A stretch of 64,000 nucleotides of DNA, taken from assembly GCA_011947345.1 (NCBI GenBank), contig JAAVTG010000220.1, positions 86,154 through 150,153 on the forward strand. Reading direction: 5' to 3'. The notes under the pieces were generated by a model that did no database searches, was not told the DNA's origin, and saw only the letters and a program-made list of their open reading frames with translations. Numbering within the stretch: the stretch's first letter is position 1; each line of letters opens with the position of its first letter. Positions 11,615 to 24,617 of this stretch are shown here, one piece after another. Made by a program: the position numbers and the translations under genes. The DNA is from Phytophthora quininea (Eukaryota; Oomycota; Peronosporomycetes; Peronosporales; Peronosporaceae).

Positions 11615-12433
11615 ATGTCGGAGATCCAGTCGCAGCGCCTGCAGCGCGTGTACGAGACCACGCAGAACTCGCTTAACATCAACACACAAGTGAGTCTCGG
11701 CGGCATGGCGCCCGCCACCATGTACCAAATGGACATCTCGTTCCGCAGCACGCGCAACAAGTGGAGCATCGCCAAGCGCTACTCGGAGTTCTACAAGCTG
11801 CGCCATCAACTGCGCAAGATCGTCAAGCAGTTCAAGCAGCGCGGCGACGGCGGCGCCTGCCCCGCGCCGCTCGAGGCGCTAGACAAGACCTTGGAGGCTG
11901 CATTCCCACGTCGCCACTTCCGAAGCGACAACACTCTCATCATTGCCGAGCGCAAGGCGGCGCTCGAGACGTTCGTGCAGTCGCTAGTCAAGATCATGGC
12001 CAGTCTCCCACTGGCTGCCGACGTCAACGGCGAGTCACCGGTAACAGCTGAAGCCAAGCTGCTGCTGGCGCTGTACACGACGCTGCGCGACTTCCTCGAG
12101 TACCCGGACAAGCAGATCGAGAGCGAGACGAAGCTCAAGCTGGCGGTGCTGTCGCTGGAGGACGTGGTGGTGGCGTCCAAGAGCAACCTGCTGGAGAGCG
12201 TCGAGGGCGTGAGCAGCAGCGAGTGCTGCAGCATCTGCCTCAGCGACTGGGATGACGAGGAGTGCGCCGGCATGAACGTGGTAAAGCTGCCATGCCTGCA
12301 CGCCTTCCACGAAGAGTGTCTGCTCGAGTGGCTGCAGGGCAACACCCACTGCCCCATGTGCCGAGAAGAGCCCAGCACAGCTCGAAGCACCGCCGACGAC
12401 CACGCCTGTCTGCGTGGCCACAAGAACTGCTAG
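11615..12433 (+). CDS. PX domain protein with C-terminal RING-H2 finger
   Basis: Single-exon, intact, 272 residues. A PX fold covers about residues 20-170, with the phosphoinositide-pocket segment KWSIAKRYSEFYKLRHQL and a basic PRRHFRSDN patch. A RING-H2 finger follows at 205-249: C205-x2-C208, C227-x-H229, H232-x2-C235, C246-x2-C249. PX binds endosomal phosphoinositides (typically PI3P) and RING-H2 recruits an E2, so the likely role is an endomembrane-localised ubiquitin ligase; the substrate is unknown. I chose the ATG in ACCATGTCGG, immediately before the domain. The frame is open upstream, so a longer N-terminus is possible. The pairing of PX with RING is less usual than FYVE with RING. 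Confidence 0.8.
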   Translation: MSEIQSQRLQRVYETTQNSLNINTQVSLGGMAPATMYQMDISFRSTRNKWSIAKRYSEFYKLRHQLRKIVKQFKQRGDGGACPAPLEALDKTLEAAFPRRHFRSDNTLIIAERKAALETFVQSLVKIMASLPLAADVNGESPVTAEAKLLLALYTTLRDFLEYPDKQIESETKLKLAVLSLEDVVVASKSNLLESVEGVSSSECCSICLSDWDDEECAGMNVVKLPCLHAFHEECLLEWLQGNTHCPMCREEPSTARSTADDHACLRGHKNC

Positions 12434-12850
12434 TGATCGTTCATTTATTACCATCGGAAGTAAAGCTCAATATATTAGACCCGTGGAAGCACCGTACCTT
12501 GGTCACTTTGGGTGATCATGTCCGATTGCGCCAGATGAGCACATCTTGCCGGCAGGGCAGCGCTTCTTGAAGTCGTGCGTGCATACTGCTCGCTTTGAAC
12601 GCCGTAGTCACACCGCAGCGCTACGCACCGAAGCGCAAGTCGTGCATAGCGGGCAGGCGCAGCCGTCCTCATCAAATTGCTGGCAGCATCAACCGCTTCA
12701 ACTTTAGCTTCAACATGGCTTCACGCGGTCGGATTGGTTGAAAACCGAGTCAACATTTCCGCCAATCCGATCCATTTGAGGTGAAAAAGCGCCCGTCGAG
12801 GTTTTACCTTGGTCGCACATAAGGCTACTGTTGGAGGGAAACCTGCGAGA
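12434..12850. other. intergenic region upstream of the ELYS-like gene
   Basis: GC-rich spacer between same-direction genes, presumably terminator of the PX-RING gene plus promoter of the next. No ORF or repeat worth naming. Confidence 0.35.
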
Positions 12851-15800
12851 ATGATGCTGCTGCCGGTGGGTCTCTCTCTTGCGCTACAGCTCTGTCTGTC
12901 GGTCTTCCGCGTGCTCACGCGCTTCTCCACCGTCTTCTCCACGTATTGCACCCGTCTAACCCCGTCTTTTGTGCTGTTCCCCCTTCTTTCGGACAGGTTT
13001 TCGAGCGGTTCGCCGAGTTCGGGTGGCAGCCGTTCGTGGAGCCCGCCGAGACCTTCGAGTTCTTCTCTGTGTCTGGAGTATTCCGCCGAGCCAATGTGGA
13101 CGCCTCGATGGACGCTGCACAGGGCGGTGCGCAGCTGCTGATGCAGCGCAACGCGCTGTTTGACGTGTGTCTGAAGAGCGGCCTGGCCCACCTGGTCGTG
13201 GCCTATATCCGCGCCGAGGAGCCGCAGCCTAAAGGGATTTTGCTGGAGTCAAGAGCTACGTGCTGAAAGAGCCAATTGCCGTGCAGCAGTGGACCCGTCG
13301 TAGTCTGGAAGCCGTGGAGCACGAGGTTAATGAAATGGTGACCGACCAGCAATACAGTGGCCGCAACTCCCCACGTGCTGCCAAGGATGAAGCTGTAGAG
13401 GAAGAAATCCGACAGCTCAATGGCCTGAGGATGATCCTCATTGCACTCACAGAACGACTAAAAGAGGGCTCCAGGGAAGCGGCTTTAAGTGCAAGGGGAG
13501 AGGGGAACGCCTTGGATGAAACGGAACTGATGAGATTGACCACTGATGGCGTACAGAACTTGCTGCAGTTGCTGGCGCGCACTCAGAATGTGAGCTGTGC
13601 GTGCAACTGCATGCTTTGGCTAAATGAGAACAGCATCGTCGTGGACAATGAATTGTACAACTCGTTTTACAATGAAGCCAGGCAAAGTCGTGTCTCGTAT
13701 CGCAAGGAATTCGAAGAAATTTACGGCGACAAACTGTCGTTTGTGAGTGGCGTGAAGGAGCCCATGCTGTTGATTGAGCACGTGATGAAAAGCGCGAGTG
13801 TGTCGTTGGAGGATCTCGGAGGAAGCTGCCCGCCAGTTCAATTGGCGCAACTCTTGGAACTTTTGCGGACGCAATCCATCCAGGATGATATTGTTCAATT
13901 TTACGGTGAAGAGATCGAGCGGGAACCTATCGAGGGATACTTCCGCGTCCAAGTGGCTCTTTTGCTGTATTTCTGTTTAGACCGGGGATATTTGACTTCG
14001 TGGAAAGAGCATACGCAAAGTGGCGGTCGCATTGCAAAAAGATGCGCTCATTTGCAGACTCGCTCGCTGCACAGCTTAACGTCCGTGATGACATGAAGTT
14101 GACGTTATTGGCACTGTGGCTGGTGGAGAACGCTGTTATCGTGAAAACATCAGGCGAAGAACAAGTTGCTGCTATGTATGAGAGTGCCATTAGTCTTCTG
14201 CAGCAGTCCAGCGCGATGCATCTCCACCAAAAGTACGATTTGGAGGCCGATCTGATCCTCCACTTGCTGGAAACTCTTGTTCACCGAGGAGAAAGCTTGG
14301 TTGCGTGGAAGGTGTGGAACACATTTGGGGTGGCTCTAGAACAGTCTCCTCCTGCTGCGACTGAGTTGGTGGTTGTCATTTCGTTGGAGTTGGACTTGTG
14401 GGAACGAGCGCTGTCGTTGATCCGCAGTCAAAAGCGGCCTGATTTGCTAGGCTTGCTGTTCAACTGGTTGATGAAGAGCCATCGCCTGAAGGACCTTGTG
14501 CAGGGTGTGACGTTACTGCCTGCGGAGGAACAGCTATTCCATACGTATATGATGGAAAGCAACATTGTGGCAGAAGAAGATGTCCTTCGCGACGAAAACA
14601 TTAAGCGTGTGGACTTCCTTGTCATGTATTACATTCTGCGGAATAAATACGAACAGGCTTGGAGCGTACACCACGAGCATCTTGCCATGATCCGAGCAAT
14701 GTCTCGTGGAGATACCGAGATTGCCATGGCTGCGCTGAATCAGCCAAGCTTGAGGATTCGGGCGTCCCTGCTCGCGAATATGTGTGCGGAACCCCCATCG
14801 AAATCGTACACGTACAGAAGTAGGAACACTGGCGTTCCGATGGAAGTCCAAGAGCGTCGGCAGACGACCAAGCCTGCGCTTTTGGAGAACGAAGAGATGG
14901 AGGACGCTTCGGATCAAGAGCAATCCGCAACTCCGCCACCCAAACCAGCCGCTCCTATTCGCACGGATTTTGACGATCTTGAAATGGAGACGGTGTCTCC
15001 AAAGGGCACTTTTGTCCCTGCAGCAACGCCCCAGCACGCGCATTTACACGAAGTCACAGACTCGGAAGAGTTCTCGTATGCGCCTGGTATTTTCTCACAG
15101 CCGTTGAGTGTCGCTACGAGATCCGCTGACACACATCCGCAACTTACTACACGTCAGAAGACGCCGACGTCAGCAAGTAAGGCTGCTGGCGATGTCTCCG
15201 TTGAGTCCATCGACACTGATTCCAGCTTGAATGCGCTAACTCGACCAAAACCCATCATTACAAGCGCGTCCCGTGGCCTTGCGAGGCAGTCTCTGGACTT
15301 TGGAACGTCTCCGGTGGTTAAGTCTTCCAGTACGCCCCTAACACCTTCTTCTCTGCAGCCTCTCGTCTCCCCGCTGGGCGGTAAGAAAATCTAATGCAGT
15401 GGTTTGGGTTCTTTTGATATGAATCATAATCACTAACGGGTGCGCATCGTCGTAGAACGTCGTCCGCTTGGCATGACCCCAGTTCGCTCCAGGACCAATC
15501 CTACCTTTGCATCAACATCTTTGGCGCCTCCATCGAAGGCTGCAGCTTCGACTGAGGGTAAGTGGTATCGATGTTGTTTCGTGTTGTCTGAGCGGTGACT
15601 CACACTGTTGTTTCCGTGATGTACCCAGATTTGTCCTTAAAGCCAAGCAATAGCGATAGTATGGACATCGATAGTACTTCTGCCGATGACCAGGAGGCCG
15701 AGTCAAAACGCACAGACGCACCAGAAAGCCGAGCGGTGCAGCAAGTTTTAACTCCTCCTCCTGCTACAGACGCTGACGCTGTTTTGAGACGCCGAAACGA

Positions 15801-16028
15801 TACCAGTTCGTACGTGAGGAACCCTCTACAGATTCGCGTTTGGAAGCAGCGAAGCAGGATTTGCAGGCCGCCAGATCGCCGGCTTCCGCCGAGCTGGAAG
15901 ACATGGAACTGGAGCGCATTGACGAGGAGTTCAGCACGCCAATCTCCCGGTCAAGGGGGCGACGGAAGGAAGCAGCCAGCGTCCCCGTACGCCGTAACCC
16001 TCGACGATCGGCCCGCCACAAGTACTAA
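12851..16028 (+). CDS. ELYS-like nucleoporin/chromatin-binding protein
   Basis: Four exons: a five-codon first exon (MMLLP), intron 12866-12996, a long second exon, intron 15381-15455, a short exon, intron 15558-15628, and the last exon. The first 700 residues are helical and repeat-like (LLGLLFNWLMKSHRLKDL, then DFLVMYYILRNKYEQAWSVH), resembling the alpha-solenoid ELYS domain. The C-terminal third is disordered, S/T/P-rich and ends in basic SRGRRKE and VRRNPRRSARHKY, AT-hook-like as in ELYS/MEL-28, which tethers Nup107-type subcomplexes to chromatin. Frame breaks near 13240 (A3), 13987 (G4) and 15785 (T4) are each repaired by one extra base. The family call rests on overall pattern; another solenoid nucleoporin is possible. 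Confidence 0.45.
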
Positions 16029-16166
16029 GGCTGGTCCTAGCGCGTAGAGAATAAAGAAGACGAGGAGTCCTGCAGCAGCATGAAGATAATATCCCAGTCA
16101 TTCTCTAGCCGGTCTCTGACTGCAGAGAGTTGTATTATGAGCGATAAAACTTGGCAGCCGTTGTCT

Positions 16167-16475
16167 CTACTGGTCGTCGGCTTTACTTGAGCTCATGATG
16201 CGTCCTTCCGACGGCACCAGCATGGGGACGCCCTTGTAGATCGGGTACTCGACGTTGATCTCGTCGCAAATGAGACTGCATCGGTCGGTGTCGTAGCGCA
16301 GTGGGAGCTTGGAGATGGGGCACACCAGGTGCTCCAGGACGCTCTCGTCCGCCAACGTGCTCTTCTCCTCAAAGTGCGAGGCGCTGAAGCTGCGCACCAG
16401 CAGCTGGCGAGTTGGAGCAGCAGCGCGGGGCGCCGCAGCAGCACGTACACGCAGTAGCCTGCGCACACCGCTCAT
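16167..16475 (-). CDS. mitochondrial Trm112/UPF0434-family (PREY-like) protein
   Basis: About 102 residues, single exon, intact. The first 35 residues are arginine/alanine-rich without acids (RRLLRVRAAAAPRAAAPTRQ, ending VRSFSAS), a typical mitochondrial presequence. The domain is the Trm112-like/UPF0434 fold: HLVCPISKLPLRYD, then YPIYKGVPMLVPSEGRI. PREY proteins act as mitochondrial chaperone-like partners of methyltransferases for ubiquinone and complex I assembly, known for mammals and inferred here. I chose MSGVRR as start (16475); an in-frame ATG 36 bp upstream adds 12 residues. Divergent from the cysteine protease, with 110 bp between starts. Confidence 0.75.
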   Translation of the reverse strand: MSGVRRLLRVRAAAAPRAAAPTRQLLVRSFSASHFEEKSTLADESVLEHLVCPISKLPLRYDTDRCSLICDEINVEYPIYKGVPMLVPSEGRIMSSSKADDQ

Positions 16476-16585
16476 CTTGTTTGTCACCGCCAGAATCACT
16501 TGCCTTTTCAATCCAAATCCCTGATTGGCTGAAAATAATTCCTTGAAGCGATCTTATTTTCTAAGCAGGAAGAAGACGCAGCAAC

Positions 16586-18798
<2,213 letters not shown>

Positions 18799-18802
<4 letters not shown>

Positions 18803-19337
18803 CTATCTTGAGGTTCATACTTGGTGCTGTGTTTAAGGTCGTCGAGTACTTGGCGGATTGTGCCGTTCAGGGCCCGCAACTCGGCGCAAATCTCACGCAG
18901 CATAGTTTGGTGTTCTTCGGCCTCCCTCTGTTGTTCGATGTGGACCGCTGTTCTTTGTTGATCTCGGAGGTACTCGCAGTGAAGAAGGCGAATGCTCTTG
19001 CCGCTGGCGGTCCGACTAATTTACAGGCTTCATGGTGAGCCATGTTGTTTTTTCTAAGCCACGCTACGTCGAGGCCCATATCGGCGGCCAGGGTCAGTAT
19101 GGGTAGCCCCAACTCGACGAGGTAGATACCAGGCTCATCGGGCATGTCATCTAGTGACGGGGTGCCTTCGTGCACTGTGTCATCCGGATCGGGGTTGCTA
19201 AAAAAATAGCAACCTCGGACCGGGGTCGTCAGGAAGACGACATACTTGGGACGCTGGCAGTGACCGCTGGTGCGGGCGGGGAAGGGGCGGGCATACACCA
19301 GCTGCGAGGTAACCGACTCGACATGATTCTTCTCCCT
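18799..19337 (-). CDS. hypothetical protein, convergent with the protease gene
   Basis: Reads [20 protein letters not shown], then [20 protein letters not shown] and, after a break at A3 near 19020 (needs A4), a C-terminal coiled coil ([39 protein letters not shown]). Codon composition is coding-like, but no ATG lies in frame at the 5' end, so an upstream exon or a truncation is likely; the copia element and its target lie just beyond. I do not recognise the family. Its stop codon overlaps the protease stop on the other strand. Confidence 0.4.
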
Positions 19338-19494
19338 TTTGTAACTGCGGATATGGACATTCCATAAAAAAATAAATATAAATTTTTAATGAGTCGAATG
19401 ATTTTTCGAGAAAACTGGATAATCTTCCGATGCACTGCGTGTGCCCGACAAGCAAGAACGCCTGCATGGCCGCAATGCGCTGTGCCTTCCGACT

Positions 19495-19743
19495 TGTTGA
19501 AGTAAGGGCTCATCCCCTTACCTGACTCTTTAACTGCATATCATGCAGTATAGTAGGACCCCACGGAAGGGCAACTTGCCCTTCAGAAATGACTGGTAAC
19601 GGGCAACTTTCACTTCCTGTTTGGCAGTAGCATACGCTTTTCTAGCTTAGGTTCTACTTTGATGACTCACTAACGAACTCATCGCTTTCTACCGTCAAGT
19701 ACCTAGTCTCCTTCTCTACGCGCTAAAGCTGCCAACATCAACA
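19495..19743 (+). repeat. 5' LTR of copia element
   Basis: 249 bp, TG...CA bounded with the 6-bp inverted terminal repeat TGTTGA/TCAACA. It should contain the promoter. It differs from the 3' LTR at four single bases, all in its second half. Confidence 0.9.
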
Positions 19744-19760
19744 GGTCATGAGTCCCAGCC
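19744..19760 (+). other. candidate primer-binding site, half-tRNA (Met) type
   Basis: The 17 bases directly after the LTR are GGTCATGAGTCCCAGCC. From memory, Drosophila copia has GGTTATGGGCCCAGTCC here and primes with an internal fragment of initiator tRNA-Met cut in the anticodon loop. The reverse complement of the present site contains CTCATGA, a plausible anticodon loop with CAT. The gag ATG lies inside this site (19748). The similarity is seen; the priming mode is inference. Confidence 0.45.
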
Positions 19761-20727
19761 AAGCCTCAAGCGACGAATTCCCACGGCTTACCGGCTCAAG
19801 GAATTTCGACGTGTGGAAGACCCGAGTGACGGCCTCGCTTGACGGCAAGCACCTCCTCGGTTTCGTCACCAAGAAGGACTACGACGGGTTGAGCGACGAT
19901 GATGACGAAGACTCCTCCGACAGCGAGATGTCCGACTCTGCCGACGGCGCTGCTTCGACCTCCACGCCAGTCGACTACGACTCGCAAGCCGTCGACAATG
20001 AGCCAAGCTCCGACGAAGACGCGTCCGGCAGTGACGAAGATGCCAAGACCAGCACGACCCCCAAGCCACTCTCCCCGGTTCGCTCGTTTTCGCAGCGCAA
20101 GACGCAGCGTCGAGCTGACAAGGAGAAGCGTGTGCCACTGTCGTCCCGCCGTCTCCGCCGCATGGAGGCGCAGACCAAGCATTTCTTGATGAAGACGATG
20201 GACGACACGCACATCCGGCTGGTTAAGAACCTCACGACGGCTTACGACATCTTCCAACCCATTTGCAAGAAGTACGAGGGCGCTGCGTTCCATGGTGACC
20301 CGTACTTTATTCTGCACTTCCTCATGGAAACCAAGTACGAGGAAGGAAGCGACGTGAACGAGTTCTTCCTCATCCTCGAAGACGCGATGCGAGCCGCGTC
20401 CAAGGCGACCGAATCGGTCCTCACCGATGGACAGAAGTCTGTATACCTGTTCCACTCCATGCCAGCGTCCTGGAAGGATGATCTACGCATTTGGAAGGTA
20501 ATCGGAAGTACATCCCGTACGACGAGCTCAAGATGAGCATCGAGAACAAGGTCCGCAAGATGGAGGCGCAAACGCGTTACTCTCTGTCGAAGGGCACCCC
20601 TGAGAGCGGTAAAACCAAAGAAGAGCAAGCTCTCATCGCACCATTGCAAGCCCCGGCACGTGTAGTGACCTACGCCCAGGTCTGCAGCTACTGCCAGAAG
20701 CCTCGCCACGATATCCGGCAATGTTGA
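19748..20727 (+). CDS. gag: copia Gag
   Basis: Starts four bases after the LTR. The N-terminal part has the copia gag pattern (RLTGSRNFDVWKTRVTASLD), then an unusual acidic Ser/Asp-rich insert of about 60 residues. The UBN2-like capsid region follows (KKYEGAAFHGDPYFILHFLM, DGQKSVYLFHSMPASWKDDL), then a CCHC zinc knuckle (CSYCQKPRHDIRQC). One break at 20498 (AA needing AAA). A TGA follows the last Cys directly. Gag packages the genomic RNA. The acidic insert is not something I associate with other copia Gags. Confidence 0.75.
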
Positions 20728-23700
20728 GGGCTGCAAAAGGACCTTCGGGATGGCACGGTGAAGGCGGTAACGGTCCTGCCTGCGAACTTTGAGTTCCGCG
20801 GTGGGAACTCTAACCGGCCCCACCCTTACGAACGACGTGGCAACAACTCCGGTCGTGGACGTGGATCCTGGAAGACAGGCGGTCGAGGTCGGACCAACGG
20901 CTGTCGAGGCGGCAACTATCGCGACAACAACAGCAAGGGACATCAACAATCTCGTCGTGACGAAGGTGGATACGATCAGTCCCACCGTGAAGAAGCACGC
21001 ATCGCTGTCGCGACAGTGGTCAAGCCTGTCCCACCCGCTACCAACCTAGCGGCTCAAGTGTCCTCCACCTTCGACTCCAACTGGACGGTCGACTCGGGCT
21101 GTACCAGCCACGTCACCCAGCATACCGAGTGGTTCGTCTCGAAGACTCCTGCTACTGGCACCATTACGGTCGGTGGGAAGTCCGAGATTCCCATTGAAGG
21201 CACAGGTGATGTCGTCCTTCAGGTGACTGATTCCAAGGGAGTTCGCCGACAGCTAACGCTGCGTGATGTGCTTTACGCTCCACAGCTTCACTACAACCTG
21301 CTTTCGGTTGCTGCGGCTGTGGAACACGACTTTCGCTTCACGTTTCAGCGAGCTGTGTGCACGGTTCAGACCGACCACCGCTTGAACCTCAAGGCGAAGA
21401 AGTCTGCCACTGCGAAGCTGTAACAGTTTACCGCCACGCCAATCCAGAAGCAAGAAGCCCACGTGGCCGCCTCAGGTAAGACCACTGCTATTATGCTCTT
21501 GCACAAAGACTTGGTCACCCTAACATTCGTGTCTTACAGGCACTCACTAAGGACCAAGCTCTACAAGGACTCGATGCCAACACCGTAGTTCCTAAAGACA
21601 GTTTCTTTTGCTCTGCATGCACTTACGCGAAGTCCCACCGCGCTGCATTTCCCTCTAATAGACATGTTGAACGTGCCTCAATGCCTTTGCAAAAGTTCAT
21701 TCTGATATCTGTGGGCCACTACCGGTTCCTAGTATTAGCGGCTGCCGCTACTTTGTTGTCTTTATTGACGACTTTACGCGCTACATGTTTGCGTACCCTA
21801 TTAAGGCCCGTAGCCAACTCTACTCTTGTTACGAAGACTTCAGGATGAAAGCCTTGAACATCTTTCGCTCTGATGTGCACACCCTAGAATATCCAGGTTC
21901 CACTTCGGACTTGGATGTTCAGGTGCTTCAAGCCGACAATGCAAAAGAGTACGAAAAGCTCGGCCGCATAGTCTTTAAGCGGTACGGAACACACGCGCAG
22001 TTTACCAACGCTTACACACCACAGCAAAACGGTGTCGCTGAGCGGCGCATGCGCACGATCATGGAACGTGTACGTGCCCTCTTACTTGATGCAAAGCTAC
22101 CAAAGACACTCTGGGCTGAATGTGTCAGTCACGTGACTACACTGCTTAACATGACACCGAGTGAGAATACCTACACTTGCAGTCCTTATGAGCTATGGTA
22201 CAATCGCAAACCGAGTGTACAGTACCTAAAAGTTTTTGGGTATGAGGCTTACGCCCACATCAATGATATCTATAGGGATAAGCTGGATGCACGAGCAAAA
22301 CTCTGTATATACCTAGGCATTCCTGGCCACAAGAAAGGATATTGTCTCATGGATATTCAGACTCAAGCGATAGTCTACAGTCGCGAGGTCGTCTTTCACG
22401 AAGACAGCTTTCCAACCCTTGAGAATGTCGACGACACACCCGATCCATTGCCGCTACCGGCTCACCTGGTTGGTACTGCCCCGTCTGGTGATAGTCCCAC
22501 GTCCAATACTCAAACCAGCCAATCAACGCGGGTCGGACCAAGCAACCTCTCGCAGGTCGGACCAAACGTCCCACCTTCTATAACTACAGAGGCGACGCCA
22601 AATCCGCTGCCACCACTGGACAATGCACTCGACAGTGGCGTAGTAACTTATTCATTTGTAACGGAGACATCTCCAACTTCTCCGAAGCCCTCAGCTAAAC
22701 GCCCTCGGTATGAGGAAGCGATCAACCTTACACAGATTACATCAGGGAAGATACTCGAGAAAATAAAGAACGTACAGCTCAAACGCTAAGTCTACTTGCT
22801 ATTCGGTATGTGCCTGAGCCTAAGTCCTACAAAGCAGCAATGAGATCAGGTATGCGAGACAATGGCGAACTGCTGCTGAATCTGAGTTCGCGTCCCTCAT
22901 GAAAAATGAAACGTGGGTTCTGGTTCCCCCACCCAAAGGCCGCCGTGTTCTTCAAAACCGGTGGGTCTTCGTTGTAAAGTACACTGGCTCGGGTGAGATC
23001 GACAGGTTTAAGGCACGCCTAGTTATAAAAGGGTTCCTGCAGCAGTATGGCATTGACTACAACGAGCTCTTCTCTCCGGTAATCAGGATGGAGGTCCTGC
23101 GCCTCCTCCTGGTCGTAGCTGCCTTGCTAGACTACGAGATTCATCAGATGGATGTGAAGACCGCTTTCCTAAACGGCTTTCTTTCGGAAGAAATATACAT
23201 GGCTCAGCCTGAAGGCATTGCTGCTGCTAGCCAAGAGCACCTTGTCTGCAAACTCCTCAAGAGCCTCTACGGTCTTAAACAAGCACCTCGCATTTGGTAT
23301 CAGACACTGTGTGCCTTCCTGGAGAGTCTCGGCTTTCACAAGCTGATCAAAGATAGCTGTGTCTTTATTGCAACATTTGACGATCAAGTCTACTACATTG
23401 CTGTCTATGTGGACGATCTGCTTATCATAGCACCCACTGTAAGCCTCGTATGCCGCATTAAATCGGCCCTAAAAAGAGATTTTCAATGACAGATTTAGGG
23501 GAGGTGAAGTACATACTCGGCTGGTCCATTGAACGGAACCATGAAGCCCGAACAATATTTATCCATCAGCAAAAGTATGCTACCAATGTCCTTGATAAGT
23601 TTAAACATCTCATTTCATATCCCAATGCGACGCCCTCAGACCGCAGCACCAAGCTCACAAAAGCCATGGAGCCTCAGACTCAAGAAGAGAGGGAGGCTAT

Positions 23701-24413
23701 GAAAGACATTCCATACCGAGAAGTCGTAGGCAGTCTAATGTACCTCATGGTTGGCACTCGCCCTGACCTAGCGTGTTATATGCGCGAAGTCAGCCAGTTC
23801 ATAACGAACCCTGGAAAGGAACACTGGAAAGCAGTAGTGAGAGGTTTAAAATATTTATCTGGTACAACTTACCAAGGTCTGCTACTTGGTGGATCGACGG
23901 CGGTTGATTAGTAACCTAGCTGATCATCTGACTGCCTACACAGACTCCGACTATGCTAATTGCCCTGACACTAGAAGGTCAGTTGGCGGATACGTTACAA
24001 TGATCGGGGCAAGCCCGATCTCATGGCTTTCGAGGAAGCACCATACTGTTGTGCTCTCGACTACAGAGGCTGAGTACATTGCATTGTGCCATTGCATGCA
24101 AGAGGTAATCTTCCTCAAACTGTTACTTAAAGAACTTAGGTTCGCGACAAGGAAAGCAACTGTCATTATGGAGGACAATCAAAGCTGCATCAAAATTGCT
24201 AGCAACCCGGAACTACACGGACGATCACAGCATATTGACATCCGATATCACTTTGTCCAAGAGAAAGTAGAACGACACGAATTCAGCATTGTTTACTGCA
24301 ACACGAAGTCAATGGTAGCAGATATCTTTACCAAGTCACTCGACAAGCATCAGTTTCGAAACTTGAGGAGAAAACTAGGGATGCAATCCATTAGTGAACT
24401 AGCAAATAGATAA
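20728..24413 (+). CDS. pol: copia Pol: protease, integrase, reverse transcriptase, RNase H
   Basis: In frame with Gag after the TGA. The aspartic protease has WTVDSGCTSHVT. The integrase has a GAG-pre-integrase zinc region (RLGHPNIRVLQ, CSACTYAKSHR), core FVVFIDDFTRYMF, YTPQQNGVAERRMRT and LNMTPSENTYTCSPYELWYN. The reverse transcriptase has RWVFVVKYTGSGEIDRFKAR, MDVKTAFLNG, YGLKQAPRIWY and the catalytic YVDDLL. RNase H has TDSDYANCPDTRRSVGGY, VVLSTTEAEYIAL and DIRYHFVQEKV. A TAA at 21421 and shifts near 21485, 21690, 22780, 22863, 23485 and 23905 interrupt it; all but the TAA and the 23905 shift are repaired by one extra homopolymer base. All catalytic motifs are intact. There is no start codon of its own; it is expressed from the Gag frame. 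Confidence 0.85.
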
Positions 24414-24617
24414 ATCATTAATCACTGTCAGATACATATCATTTCACAACACTAACGAGTCACAGGATAGCGTGGGGTTTCCCTTACTACAGGTTTACCC
24501 TCTGCATCCTATAGGTTTCACCCTCAATGAGGTTTCCTGGTACACAGCCACCGAATAAACTAACAATAATAACGTGAAAATGAATGACAAAGTCAAAGAA
24601 GCAAATGTATTATCTGC

